Assembly: GCF_002994745.2 (NCBI RefSeq)
Contig: NC_037091.1
Location: forward strand, 4,147,501 to 4,211,500
Direction: 5' to 3'
DNA length: 64,000 nucleotides
DNA from: Rosa chinensis
Lineage: Eukaryota; Streptophyta; Magnoliopsida; Rosales; Rosaceae
This document shows positions 22,610 through 34,200 of the stretch, one piece after another. Every line of letters starts with the position of its first letter. Within the stretch, counting starts at the first letter, position 1. Position numbers and translations under genes: made by a program. Below the pieces are notes generated by a model. That model did no database searches. It was not told the DNA's origin and saw nothing but the letters and a program-made list of their open reading frames with translations.

Positions 22610-25132
22610 CTACATATAACTACTTTCATTCACTCTGACAACAGCAGAGAGGGCTGACATCCAAGCTTGCAAACCACTCCGAGCATCCCTCTTAACTGAT
22701 ACTTCCAGTTTTCCCACAGCCTGCTTTGAAAGTCCAGATTTCACCAAAACAAGTCCCAGTGATTTGAATGTGCATTCATCAGCTTGAATGGCAGCTTTTG
22801 TCATTTCCTTGAAAGTTTCCACCACCTCTTTGAATCTTCCATATGTCGCATACAACCCAATAACATTATTATAACTCAGCAGATCAGTTAAAAGTCGCAG
22901 CTCTCTCATCTGCTTTGCAATCTGAAGGGCATCCTCAAACCTCCCAATTCTCTTATACATGCACAACATCATTGCAAATGTAAACTCATTTGCATCCCCC
23001 TTTCTCTTCAAGCTGTCAAAGAGTTCTTCTGCTGGTTTAACCATACATCGCTCGCTATAAAGATCAATCATACAATTTGAGGCATATATAGCAGGACCAT
23101 CCTCTGATGACTGAAGAAGTTTGTATGTTTCTTCTGCTTCTTTCAAAAGGCCAACTTTTGTATAGAGCTTGATCAAGGTATTGTAAACAACTGTGTTCCC
23201 AGGGAAACCTGCCCTTTTCATTGCATCAGCATAACCGAGAGCTTTTTTAACGCTTCCAACTTCAGCAAAAGCATTTATCAACACCCCAAAGACAATTACA
23301 TCAGGCTGCACATTGAATCCAACCATCTGTTTATAAACGTCCTCTGCCCTTTCCAATTGACCTAATTTTGCAAAGCTTGATATCACAGCACAATAGGGGA
23401 TGCAATCACGTACCAACCCTGACTCCTGCATCTTCTTCAGATAAGGCATTGCAGTATGTGGCATATCACCACTAGCCAAAATTTGTATCAGAGAACTATA
23501 GCTACACCTGTCCGGAATTACACCATGATTCTCCATGCTATCAAACAACTGGCAAGCCCTACTGTAATGTTTACCAACCCCATATGCTTTGATCATCACG
23601 TTGAACTCAAGGACACTCAACTTCTTCACTTCTCGGCAGCAATTGAAAACTTTCTCAGCTTCCAAAATATGCCCACGCTCTCCATATGCATCAATGTTGG
23701 CAGAATTGCAATCAGATCCCATTTTCCCTGAGAGATGAAATCTCAAGAACCAAACCCAAGACTTCTCAAGCATCCCCGCTTCTATATACATCCTAGTCAG
23801 AGCCGAATGAGTGAACTCATCAATCTCAAGCCCCCTTTCATCCATTTCTGATATGAGCTCTTCAGCTTTGCTAACCATGTGCCGTACAGAGTATGCATAC
23901 AAAAGGGTGCGATAACTCACAGGGTCTGGCTCAAGGCAAGCCTCCTTCATCTTTGCAAAGTAGTTTGTAGCTGTGTCTATATTATCATGCCTAGCATGGA
24001 GGGAAATCAGAATATTATATGTTCTCGTGTCTGGTGGGCATCGAACCTCTTCCATCTTCTGCATAAGCGAAGCAACTTCAGCAAGCTGACCATGATTACC
24101 GCAAATGTGAATCATTGTATTGAAAGTCACTGTAGTTGGAGCAATCCCTTCCCTCAGCATCGATGCAAATATTTCCGATGCTTCTTTAAGCTGGCCAGCC
24201 TTTCCATGCGTGTCGATCAATGTGTTATACGTATGTGAGCTCAAAGAGCCATGACAATGCAACGAGCTCTCTGACCATTTCTCGAAAAACTCCTCAGCTT
24301 TTCGGTACTCCCCTGCTTTCTTATACAACTGCAACACAATGGCCATAGTAACCTCATCAGGTTTCATTCCTTGCTTGGTCATCCTCTGCAGCCAAATAAG
24401 CGCTTCCTTTTCGAACCCACCTTTACTGTAAACATCAATCAGAGTCCCATAAGTTGAGTTAATGGGTGCTATTCTTTCCACATTCATCTCATCCCAAAGA
24501 CTCCTTAGATGACTCCACTTCTTCGCCTTCCCAAGAATCCTAAGCACTATATTATAGTGAATCACATGCAACTCATAACATCCCTTCTTCTTAAACCACT
24601 TGAAAATCTCCAAAGACCTTTCCCAACTCCTCTGCTCCTTCAAAATTATGCTCCTTTCCTTGTTACTAAGCGTTTCTCCCCACGGCTTCAGAGCCTCATC
24701 CAAGTCCTCAACTTCCTCCAACGCCGTCAACATTGCCGGAATGCACCCACCGTAACTCAGCCATTTCGTCGAACACTTGGTCTGCACTTTCTTCACCACA
24801 CCATTCCCACCCCCCCACCCCATTTCAACCCCAAAATCCTTTCTTTCCACAAACCCACCATCACCCAGATTCTCTAATCCCTTTTCCTCATCTGGGTTCT
24901 TCCCAAAACCACGCTTCTTCAACCCAACTTCATGAACAACAACACTGCCACCATTACTGTGCTTGGGTCTACAAACTTCACCAAAACCCTTCTTGAACCC
25001 TCCTCCGTGAACCACTCTCTGCTTCCTATCTCTGGTTATGAGTTCGAGTTTCTCCAGTGGAGGGAGTCCTGTGTTGGGTGAGGTCCTTGTGGAACCCAAA
25101 ATGGGGAAGTCCATCTGGAGCTTCGTAAGCAT
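22610..25132 (-). CDS. P-class pentatricopeptide repeat protein, At1g73710-like, intact
   Basis: Intronless frame of 840 residues. PPR proteins bind organellar RNA sequence-specifically and act in processing, editing or translation. After a ~170-residue N-terminal region (basic, Gly-rich, then ETLSNKERSIILKEQ.SWERSLEIF) come about 18 consecutive 35-residue P-type repeats, for example HYNIVLRILGKAKKWSHLRS, TYGTLIDVYSKGGFEKEA, TFNTMIHICGNHGQLAEV and VFGVLINAFAEVGSVKKA. There are no E or DYW domains. The order and the SNKERSIILKEQ block fit the At1g73710 group, which in Arabidopsis is somewhat longer. A second Met (MDFPILGSTR, residue 7) is an alternative start. A partial duplicate lies at 44329-46206. 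An organellar location is inferred from the family; the N-terminus is not a textbook transit peptide. Confidence 0.88.
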   Translation of the reverse strand: MLTKLQMDFPILGSTRTSPNTGLPPLEKLELITRDRKQRVVHGGGFKKGFGEVCRPKHSNGGSVVVHEVGLKKRGFGKNPDEEKGLENLGDGGFVERKDFGVEMGWGGGNGVVKKVQTKCSTKWLSYGGCIPAMLTALEEVEDLDEALKPWGETLSNKERSIILKEQRSWERSLEIFKWFKKKGCYELHVIHYNIVLRILGKAKKWSHLRSLWDEMNVERIAPINSTYGTLIDVYSKGGFEKEALIWLQRMTKQGMKPDEVTMAIVLQLYKKAGEYRKAEEFFEKWSESSLHCHGSLSSHTYNTLIDTHGKAGQLKEASEIFASMLREGIAPTTVTFNTMIHICGNHGQLAEVASLMQKMEEVRCPPDTRTYNILISLHARHDNIDTATNYFAKMKEACLEPDPVSYRTLLYAYSVRHMVSKAEELISEMDERGLEIDEFTHSALTRMYIEAGMLEKSWVWFLRFHLSGKMGSDCNSANIDAYGERGHILEAEKVFNCCREVKKLSVLEFNVMIKAYGVGKHYSRACQLFDSMENHGVIPDRCSYSSLIQILASGDMPHTAMPYLKKMQESGLVRDCIPYCAVISSFAKLGQLERAEDVYKQMVGFNVQPDVIVFGVLINAFAEVGSVKKALGYADAMKRAGFPGNTVVYNTLIKLYTKVGLLKEAEETYKLLQSSEDGPAIYASNCMIDLYSERCMVKPAEELFDSLKRKGDANEFTFAMMLCMYKRIGRFEDALQIAKQMRELRLLTDLLSYNNVIGLYATYGRFKEVVETFKEMTKAAIQADECTFKSLGLVLVKSGLSKQAVGKLEVSVKRDARSGLQAWMSALSAVVRVNESSYM

Positions 25133-26191
25133 CGTTTATCACAGAAATGGAAATTCCTTTGATTTTTCTGGAGCTTCGTAAGCATCGTGTATCAGAAGCT
25201 GGATAATAACATGGTCTCGTTGAGAGTGCTCTCACTAGTCCAACTCCGACGGAGAGAGGCAGAGAAATTTTTAAATTCCAAGTTTTTTTTGTTAGATAAA
25301 GAATGTAACTGTTATATAGACCAGAATCACCGCGGAGTATAGTGACAATTTTATGCTCCAATAACACGTAAAGTGACACTACCGAAACCTAAATTGAAAC
25401 TAGTCGAGTAAAGGTTTCAATTTATTTATGCTCTATAGCACCGTCCTATATAGAGGAAGGCTTCACTGGGATTGCTTACAAAAATTATTTCTATATTTTC
25501 AACTAATAGTACAATCTTACTTTGAATTGGGTTTCGAAGTGCATTTTTTTCTGAGATTTCTTCGATCTATTGATGACCATTAATAAATATCTTAATTTTT
25601 GTTTATGATTTAATACTATGATGTCAATTTTTGAATGAGGTATTCAACTCCAGGGACGAATCGAAAAAAAAATCTGTATTGGTTCTAACTCCGATGCAAA
25701 GCTTAAAAAAAAAAAAAATTTACTAGTGCTTCTGTCACTAACCATAATCCTTTAAGTAGTCATAATCCGATCTTAACTAAAGTTTAGAGAATCAAACTAT
25801 GTGATTGATGGGCTAAATTCTTCTCATTCATAGCGACATTTTTTCCCCTTCGATATCTTCTCCTCTATTTTTGAATGCGGGTGGGGGGGGGTCAGTCCAT
25901 GAATAAAGTAGGAAATATTACAAGAGATGACTCACCTGGACTCCGGGCAACGACAGAAAGAGTCATGAATGAAAAATCTAAATAAAGTAGGAAATATTAC
26001 AAGAGATGACTCACCTGAACTCTGGGCAACGACAGAAAGAGTCATGAATGAAAAATCTAAGACAAACATAATGAATCCATGAGATGAATCTCAAGTGCTA
26101 TAGAAACCAAGTTCGACACTACTAGGATGGTCTCTGACCAAAGACAAAAGACCATCCCAATTTATTCATGTTCCCATCAACGTACCCTACT
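25133..26191. other. PPR upstream region and spacer, shared with copy B
   Basis: The first ~250 bases should be the PPR promoter and leader. They hold a short internal duplication of TGGAGCTTCGTAAGCATCG (about 25119 and 25170). The rest is AT-rich and aligns with 46207-47990. No gene recognised. Confidence 0.5.
25902..26059. repeat. 79-bp tandem duplication, copy A only
   Basis: Two consecutive 79-bp units (25902-25980 and 25981-26059) start AATAAAGTAGGAAATATTAC and differ at a few bases. Copy B has one unit at the corresponding place, so the doubling followed the segmental duplication or was lost in B. Confidence 0.9.
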
Positions 26192-27511
26192 CTAGGGCAC
26201 CCATGGGAGTGCATTCCTCGGACTCAGAACCTTTGCAAGAAGACATGTGAACCTCCCCACTAGCAGGGGCTGATGTTGCTGCAACCAGACCCAAGCTACC
26301 TCCCCATAGGAAGGGTGTTCCACTACCTTAAAACTCCTCTTCCTCCGAGGTTTTGGGTCCTCAGAGATCAGCTTCTTAGGTTTCAAACCCACGGGTTTCT
26401 AGTTACTCATGCGCCCAAGAGGACGACCCAACTTTGCCTTCTTTGCCGGGGAGACTAGGATAACCCCATTCCTTCAGGGCCAATTCAGGTTAAAAGCCAA
26501 GATCAATACCCTCCACCTGAGGTACCTCCTCAACTGTCTTCTTACACTTAGCATATTGCATCAGGGCCGCATAGGCCGTTCTCTTCTTCCCACTAAGAGA
26601 TGGGACATCTATAGCAGCTTGCATGGGCTCACTAACCGCCTGGACTGGAGATGGGATTTTGGCCAGTTGGGCCGCTACAGCTGAAGCCGAGAAGCCCCGG
26701 AGTGAACCTGGGGTCAGCTTTGCCATGGAAGTGAAGAGTTTAGGTGTTGTGGATTGAGCCAAGACCTCCGCAAGACTCGAAGTAGCAGATCCAACCAAAA
26801 TAGGTTTAGGGTTTGCGTCGACAGAGACCTACAGCTCTTCCGGAGGGCCAGCACAACCCGACTGCTGGTGTTCCATCATACCACAGACCCGACAGAAACC
26901 AACCAGTCTCTCATATTTGAACTTTACTGTAGCAAATGCCCCAGAGGTGAAATCAAAGGTGGATGGAGGGAAAACCTGTTTCACTGGAGAAGACAGAAGG
27001 TGGCGGATACGAACCCGTGCCGCCGTCCCCTTGCAAATTCCAGTCTTGTCCAGATGCACTATCTCCCCTAAGGTAGCTTCAATGAGCGCCACAGTGCCCT
27101 CAGTAACCAGGGCCGGTGGTAAACCCATAATCTCAAACCAAACTGGGAAGGAAGAGATCGGCACTTGCGCCAGATCTTTCAAACCATCGAACTCAGCCAT
27201 AGACAGCGCCCACTTGCCAACCACGGCCCTCCCTCAGCTGTCCTCAGATGATCCTCTAGATTTAAAAACTGAAACACAAAACGATCCTTGACCACACGTG
27301 CATAGAGACGATTCCCAAGACCCCATAGGGAGGTTATGGTCCCCAAGAAAGCCTTGGGATCAGCCCGACCCTTGGCCATGATGGAGAGAAGTCTCCCCAC
27401 CGCAAAGTGATGGGAAGACACTGCAGCAGCACCAGCGGGCCAAAGGACGTCTGACCATCTTCAGAGATCGCCAATGCTGTTGCCAGACGAGCGGTAACGT
27501 GATCAACCATG
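26192..27511 (-). pseudogene. LINE ORF1 relic (DUF4283 plus zinc knuckle), copy A
   Basis: Read on the minus strand from the ATG at 27509-27511. The frame breaks early, a single base being missing near 27436 relative to copy B. The DUF4283 signature LWGLGNRL then FVFQFLNLEDHLRTAEGGPW is at 27230-27340. In the next frame PVWFEIMGLPPAL and VKQVFPPSTFDF lead to a CX2CX4HX4C knuckle CRVCGMMEHQQSGC (about 26858-26900). This arrangement is the nucleic-acid-binding ORF1 protein of plant L1-type LINEs. No ORF2 follows. It is present in both duplication copies, so it predates the duplication. Confidence 0.75.
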
Positions 27512-28228
27512 GTGGGAGAGAGAAGGATGCCAAGAGATGAAGATGCGAGAGAAGCCCTAGGCAGAAATCCTAGCAGAGTGAAGAAACCCTAGCACCGTAA
27601 AACTCTCCTACGTCCCTAGCCATTTGCTTGATTGGATAGTCTTAAATCAAAGCTGGACATCTACTGCTACATTGTGATCAGATTTATACATTTGTATCTT
27701 TTTTGCTTCACAATGTTTTATAACAACAGATGTGTTGCTGCTGTATATTCCTTTAAGTATTTAATTATAGAAAATGAAGCCAATTAGCGTTGCCTTGATA
27801 TCTGTCAAGCTCAACTGCACTCACTGGAATTACAGAGTCGATAGATGACATTCATAGTTGAAATGTAATTCATGATAAAGAAACCATCTTTCTCTCATTT
27901 CCACTTCAAATGTTACTCCCTTCTAATTCGTAAAACAGAGTAGAGAAAAACAAAGGGTGTGTTGTTCATGTACAATTCTTTGATTAGTGGTGAGGCTATT
28001 GTTCAGATGTTGCATTGAGCACTGATTATCTCTACTGTCATAGGCAAGTGGCATGAGGCTCTTTAGAGGCTGCTGCAGGATGAGTACAAGTTTACAATAT
28101 GTAGGTATGTAAATGTAATCATCTTCTAATAAATAACTGAACAATCTTTTCCTTATCCTTTTCCAAGTTTTTAATTTAAATTTTTAACTTAGATGGTGCT
28201 GGTTTTGTGTCGTTATGTTGCAGTATAA
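27512..28228. other. Noncoding spacer of copy A; site of an inferred deletion
   Basis: Aligns with 49324-49723 and with 51505-51615 plus 53120-53300 of copy B. Near 28019 the alignment jumps: about 1.5 kb of copy B (PPR pseudogene) is absent here, with TGAG at both break points. No gene recognised. Confidence 0.55.
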
Positions 28229-29195
28229 GGGCATCTCCAACAATGGAGTCAAAAGCCAAAATGACTAAGAGTTTTTTTTTTTCACCATCTCCAACCCAAA
28301 TCAAAAGGGTGTCAAAATGGCTTTTGAGCCATACCTTAAGGCCTCGTTTGGTTCTCGGAAAGAAAAGTATTTCCTTTGTCTTTCCTATGGGAAGAGAAAT
28401 GAACTTTCCGAAGAACTTTCCATTCCGATGTTTGGTAATGTAAGGAAAGTTATCCGGAAAGTTGTTAAAAAGTACGTAATTAATGGAATAAAATAATATG
28501 TTGGGAGTAATAAATGCAAAGAAAGAAGGGGGGAAAGTGATTCATTTGGAGTATGGAAGGAACCATTTTCCCCCCTATTTTCCTTTGCTTCAGGAAAGTA
28601 TTTCTTTTCCTTTTGCATCCCAAGCACAGGAAAGGAACAACTTTCCTTTCCTAATGCTTACTTTCCGCGAACCAAATGAGGCCTAAGTCAAAATGACTAA
28701 GGAATGAAGGTAGAAAGCCAAAATGGCTTAGGGAAAAAAAGCTGGGCCCCACCTTCCACTATTCAAAATGAGCGGCTCTGATTCATTCCTCATGAATTCG
28801 ATTCAAAATGGAAGGCCAAGATTAATTGATATCAAAAATTAAAAAATAAATATATAATTACTTAATTTCTAATCTGACAGTCAGAAAAATGCGATGAATT
28901 AAATTCAACGGCTAATAATAGAGTAATGTAGTTTTAAACGAGAAAAACTTGAAAAAATAAAATAAAAATTTCTAAAAAAATTTTAAACGACGATATATTA
29001 TATAAGATTATTATGTATGATATATAAATTCATATTGTAGTTAAATAATTATCTAAAATAATTAAAATTATGAAATGGCTATGACTTTTAACTAAAGGAG
29101 GTTGGAGATGCAAAATATGAATGAATAGTAATGACATTAGGGGTGTCAAATTTTCCAAATGACTTTGGCTTTTGACTAAAGGGTTGGAGATGCCC
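28229..29195. mobile_element. PIF/Harbinger-type MITE with TAA TSD, carrying a nested MITE
   Basis: The termini are GGGCATCTCCAACAATGGAG and, read inverted from the right end, GGGCATCTCCAACCCTTTAG, with continuing similarity for about 35 bases. TAA flanks both ends (28226-28228 and 29196-29198). Copy B of the segmental duplication has the empty site with a single TAA near 53297. The 3-bp TAA target and GGG start fit PIF/Harbinger (Tourist-like) elements. Without the nested element it is 620 bp. Confidence 0.9.
28340..28683. mobile_element. 344-bp MITE nested in the larger PIF/Harbinger MITE
   Basis: Starts GGCCTCGTTTGGTTCTCGG; the right end read inverted is GGCCTCATTTGGTTCGCGG. TAA flanks both ends (28337-28339 and 28684-28686). 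It has the same TSD class as its host element but a different family of termini. Internally it repeats GGAAAGT-type motifs. Noncoding. Confidence 0.88.
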
Positions 29196-29711
29196 TAACA
29201 GAACGCATCTATGATTATTCAATCATTATTCTACATGTTTCTGAAACCTGCTTAGTAAAATGAACAGAACATTGAAAAATGGCTCATTCTTTAGCAAACT
29301 TATTCTTCCTCTGTAAATTTAGAAAGTAGTTGGAACTTGGAAGGATTGGAGTACCCTCAATTTAAAGATTTATAAACTGAGGTTTCGAGTATCTCAGCTC
29401 TAGCAACTACACCATCATCATATTTATATTGAACATCTAAATGTTGCATCCAAATCCGTCCAGAAGTCCCAACCATGTCTGCTTCAATTGAATCCCGACT
29501 GTTGTTTCATCCATGTCTGCATTGGGAATTCTATCTTGATTTTTACTACATTAGTGCAACCTTGTTACTCCCATTACCATGTTTATCATGTACAATTAAC
29601 TCTGGTATATTTTGAAGAGCATTGGATGAAGAAAAAGTTTAAGCCTAGCAAGTGTAACTTCATAATTGAACATATGGCTCTGTCTCTACTCGATAAGAAC
29701 TACATAGGTTA

Positions 29712-31260
29712 TGTGAAATTGATAAATACAGTGACAGTCCTAAATATGTATAGCTTGTTAGTTAAATGTATGCACTATTATGAGACAGGTTAGGTAGTGG
29801 CTACACATAAGGTATCGACATTGATATTAATCCCCTAACACTTGATATAAGGAAAAAGAGAAGAGCATGACATTAATCCCTAAATTGTTAAGGAACAAAA
29901 TGGTTGTCTCTATCTTTGTCTTTAATTTTTCTTTCTTTCTAGAATATGTTCCAAACCTCTGTATACAGTATTCGCCAAATCAATGTTTAGTTAGGTGATT
30001 AAAACTTTCTTTCTAGAACAAGAGTCGGATGATGCTAATTTTCGTCAAGGAGTAGAAATCAGCAATGAACTTTGGCCTCCTTGAGCAATGTTGGCTGGCT
30101 TTCTGTTTCCCATTCAGTGTGCATTTGGCCATTTGGTTTTGGTTTTGGTTTTTGAGTTATTCAACAAACGCAGAGGATCTGATAGTCGGAGGTTGGCTAC
30201 ATATATGATGATGAGATCAGGTATGCCGTATCCATTGTCATTGCCGACAGTGAATTGGTCCCACCATTTTCTAAGAAAATTGATGATCAGATAAGGAAGT
30301 GGTTTTCCACACATCTTGTATCCTGTTGTTATTGATCTTGCTTTCTGGTTTTTTTGTTTGTTTTTGTTTTACTTTACTACTTGCCATATTGCAGGCTATT
30401 GCAGGGAGGAAAGAGGTGCCACTGGGAATGGGTGCAGATTTTTCCCAACTCTGAATAAGCTAGCTAGAAGCAAAAGTGTCTGCTGTTCACCTTAGTTGTG
30501 CACTTTGTGCCTACAATATTTTCCTACGCACTCGGGTGCCAATTTATCGACACATATCATATTTGCACCATATTTCCTTGGATTAAGCAATCCTTTGATT
30601 CCTTTCTACTGTAGGATTTTGATCCTCAGAAACAGTTCCATAGATGACAGCAGTTTTGAATTCTAAATGCACTTCAAAAGGGCCAGCTGCATTTCTTTTC
30701 TGGTGAAGTGATTAACAGAGGTGGTTGCTGAATAGGGTCATAACTCATAAGAACTGATTCTTCCTCTGAAAATTAAAAATTAGCTGGTAGGATTGAATAC
30801 CCTAAACTTAAACAGCAACAAATTAATATCCAGTATCTCAATTCTACATGTATAATTCCTGGTTCTTGTCTGCTTCAATCAAATCCTAACCGGTTTTTCA
30901 CTGTAATGCTTGTGGCAGGAATTTGATACCATGGATATTGTGTACGGTAAGACTACTTGAGATATTAACCAAGCAACTGATACTTGATAATTAAACAAAA
31001 CAAATGCCAATGAGAATATACGACATAATTGAGAACTTCGAAGGCATCGCAAAGAAGAAAAAGAAGCTGAGTTTCCGAGGAAGAATAAAAAAGAAGCTGC
31101 TGCAAAGAAAGGAAAACATTTAAAAAATCATAGAGGTTCTGATTTAGTCCATTTTCAACGTCACATTCACACTGCAGCAGGCACCAAGAAACTATCTTCT
31201 TGAGAATTCAGATCTCAGATCTACAAAACAAGAGCACTCCAGGAAGGCAACATTCAACAG
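29712..31260. other. Spacer upstream of the TNL gene
   Basis: Unique relative to copy B. A 68-residue frame at 30088-30294 and a run around 30395-30480 following a TTGCAG look vaguely exon-like but match nothing I recognise. The last ~200 bases should contain the TNL promoter and leader. Confidence 0.4.
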
Positions 31261-34200
31261 ATGGAGCAAAGCAAGCAGAATATGGCTTCTCTGACCAACG
31301 AAGCAGCCGCCAGTTCTTCATCTTCTTCTCTCCCACTTTCTTCTACTGATCACCAAAATCATTACACATACGAGGTTTTCCTGAGTTTCCGAGGCAAGGA
31401 TACGCGCTATGATTTTACAGATCATTTGCACAACGCTTTGTGGCTGAGGGGAATTAAAACCTTCAGAGATGATAAGCTTAGCAGAGGAGAAGACATATCA
31501 CAAGAGCTCCTCAGAGCAATTGAGGAGTCCAGAGTTTCTATCGTCGTCTTCTCTCAAAATTATGCTTCCTCAAGGTGGTGCTTAGATGAACTGGTCAAGA
31601 TACTTGACTGCAGAAAATCTAAAGGCCAGAAGTTTAGAGCTGTTTTCTACAAGGTGGCTCCCTCAGATGTACGACAGCAAACAGGTGCTTTCGGTGACGC
31701 ATTTGCTAAAATTGATCAATGCGAATACAAGGATAGCATCGGCAAATGGAGGATGGCTCTTGAGGAAGCAGCAGATTTGTCTGGATGGACTTTCGAGGAG
31801 GGTCGGTATGTTTTTAACCCTACCCCACTACCTAGTTGATTAGTTAGATTTATGAAGACGCCAATAATCTTCTACTTTATTTGATTTCCTATATATGCTT
31901 TTAAATTCTTAGGTACGAGACTGAATTTATCCAATTGGATATCCAATTGGATTAGAGTCTTGTATACAAGATGTCGACAGTCTTTTAAAAGCTGAGGAAA
32001 ATATTTTTCGCATGGTGGGCATATGGGGGACTGGTGGAATAGGAAAAACCACAGTTGCGAAAGCTATGTTTAATTCAATTTGCCATAAGTTTGAAACTAG
32101 TTGTTTCTTGGCGGATGTTAGATCTAATTCAAATGGCCTAGCCCAACTGCAAGAGAGCTTTTGCATGATGTTTTAAGGGACTCAAATTTGAAGGTGAGCA
32201 GTGTTGATCAGGGAGTCAGTTTTATAAAGGAAAGAATGCAAGATAAAAAAGTTCTCTTAATCCTTGATGACGTGAGTCATTCTAGCCAATTAAAGAACTT
32301 AGTTCCATCCCCTGATTGTTTTGGCCCGGGCAGTAGGATTCTCATAACAACAAGAGACAAACGTTGGCTAATTGCTCATGAAGTTAATGAAGTATATGAG
32401 GTCAAGATGTTAGATGATCGTCATGCTTTCGAGTTGTTTAGTTTGCATGCATTCAAAAGAAATGAACCTCCAAGCCATTATCTAGAACTTGCACAACATG
32501 TTATACACTATGCCCAAGGCCTTCCATTAGCTTTGATAGTCTTAGGCTCCCATCTATTTCGTAGAAGCACAGAGGAGTGGGAAGCTACAATAGGTAGTTG
32601 TAAAGGAGGTCCTCAGGCAGATATACAGAAAGTTCTCAAACTAAGTTATGATGCTCTAGGACAAGATTTAAAAGAACTATTTCTTGATATTGCTTGCTTC
32701 TTTAAAGATAAGCGTGCAGCCAATGTGAAACCAATACTAGAAGCTTGCTACGACCACAAAACAATGGTGATTGGTATTGCACAACTGCAAGAAAAAGCCT
32801 TGATAAGAATTGACAAAGATGATCAGATTTGGATGCATGACTTGATAGAAGAAATGGGTAGAGACATAGTGTATCAGGAGTCACCTGATGAACCCGGGAA
32901 ACGCAGCAGAGTGTGGAGTGAAGAAGATGTAGACTACGTTCTAACAAATAATACAGTAAGTATATTAATGATGTTGTGTTTTTCAATTCAGAAAGCATTT
33001 TATATTGAATATAATTTCTTATTGAGACCTTGAAGAAAACTGTATTAAAACAGTACTTGTGCTTCCAATAGAAATCGCTGTGTTTTTTTGTTTTTTGGTC
33101 TGAATAGAAATTGTAATCATAAATGTTGCTAGGTTAATAAGCTTGCTTTCTTTTACTGTAGGGTACAAATAAAGTTATAGGCATTCAGGTCCCCTGGCAA
33201 TCATCTACAATATCTTTGAATGCTAAAAGCTTTTCAGAGATGAAGAATCTTAGATATATTTCTATGAGAAGAATATTCTTTTCTGGAGATATTGATTATC
33301 TCTCCAACCAGTTGGGGTGGCTCGATTGGCAAGCATGTCCGTTGCAATGTTTTCCATCCGATTTTCATGCAAACAAACTTGTAAATCTTGATATTTCTTG
33401 GAGTCACGAAATCAGACGACTATGGGAGGGACGTAAGGTACTATAATCTAATAATTCATTTTATTTCAAGACTTCTCTAATTAAAAATAAGTAATAGATA
33501 ACTGTGTTGTAAATTAGTGCATCCACTTGGTTGATCTTTTCCTTTTTCTTTTGCCATACAGAATTTTTCAAGGCTAACATGTATGAATTTAAGTCATTGT
33601 AGATCCCTAAAGAAACTCCCAGACTTGAGTGGAATCCCTAACTTGAAAAAGTTGAATTTAGATGGCTGTGAATCCCTAAAGAAACTCCCAGACTTGAGTG
33701 GAATCCCTAACTTGAAAAAGTTGGATTTAAGTGGCTGTGTATCCCTAAAGGAACTCCCAGACTTGAGTCGAATCCCTAACTTGATAGGGTTGAATTTAAA
33801 TGGTTGTGTATCCCTAAAGAAACTCCCAGACTTCTGTGGAATCCCTAACTTGAAAAAGTTGGAACTATATAAATGTACCCGTTTAGTTGAGGTTCCTGAT
33901 TCAATTCGATTCCTTCATAACCTTGTTACCTTGAATGTTGACTGTTGCTCTAACCTTATTAAGTTTCCAAGAAAAATTAACTTGAAATCTTTAGAAACAA
34001 TTTCTATTAGCGATTGCAAGGTTGAAGAATTTTCAGAAGTCGGGGAAGAGATGGTTTCCTTGAAAAGTTTGATGCTAAAAGGCACTTGCTTTAAAGAATT
34101 GCATCCGTCCATTACAAGGCTTATTGGGCTGAAATATTTGTGCCTATGGGACAGTCAAAATCTTAAAACCCTGCCGTATAATATTTATGAGTTGCACAAT

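Larger units (their letters stand above)
23253..29711. repeat. Segmental duplication, copy A (partner 44329-53818)
   Basis: From the CTTCCAACTTCAGC at 23253 to ATAGGTTA ending at 29711, this region lines up in the same orientation with 44329-53818, nearly identical in the PPR part. The left edge falls inside the PPR coding region, so copy B received only the 5' part of that gene. Differences are discrete events: nested MITEs and a 79-bp tandem duplication in A; a MITE and a solo LTR in B; and a PPR pseudogene segment present in B and missing from A. Confidence 0.9.

Noticed and set aside
24509..24996. Plus-strand ORFs opposite the PPR gene
   Set aside because: Antisense shadows of a clearly coding minus-strand gene; the same shadow appears over copy B.
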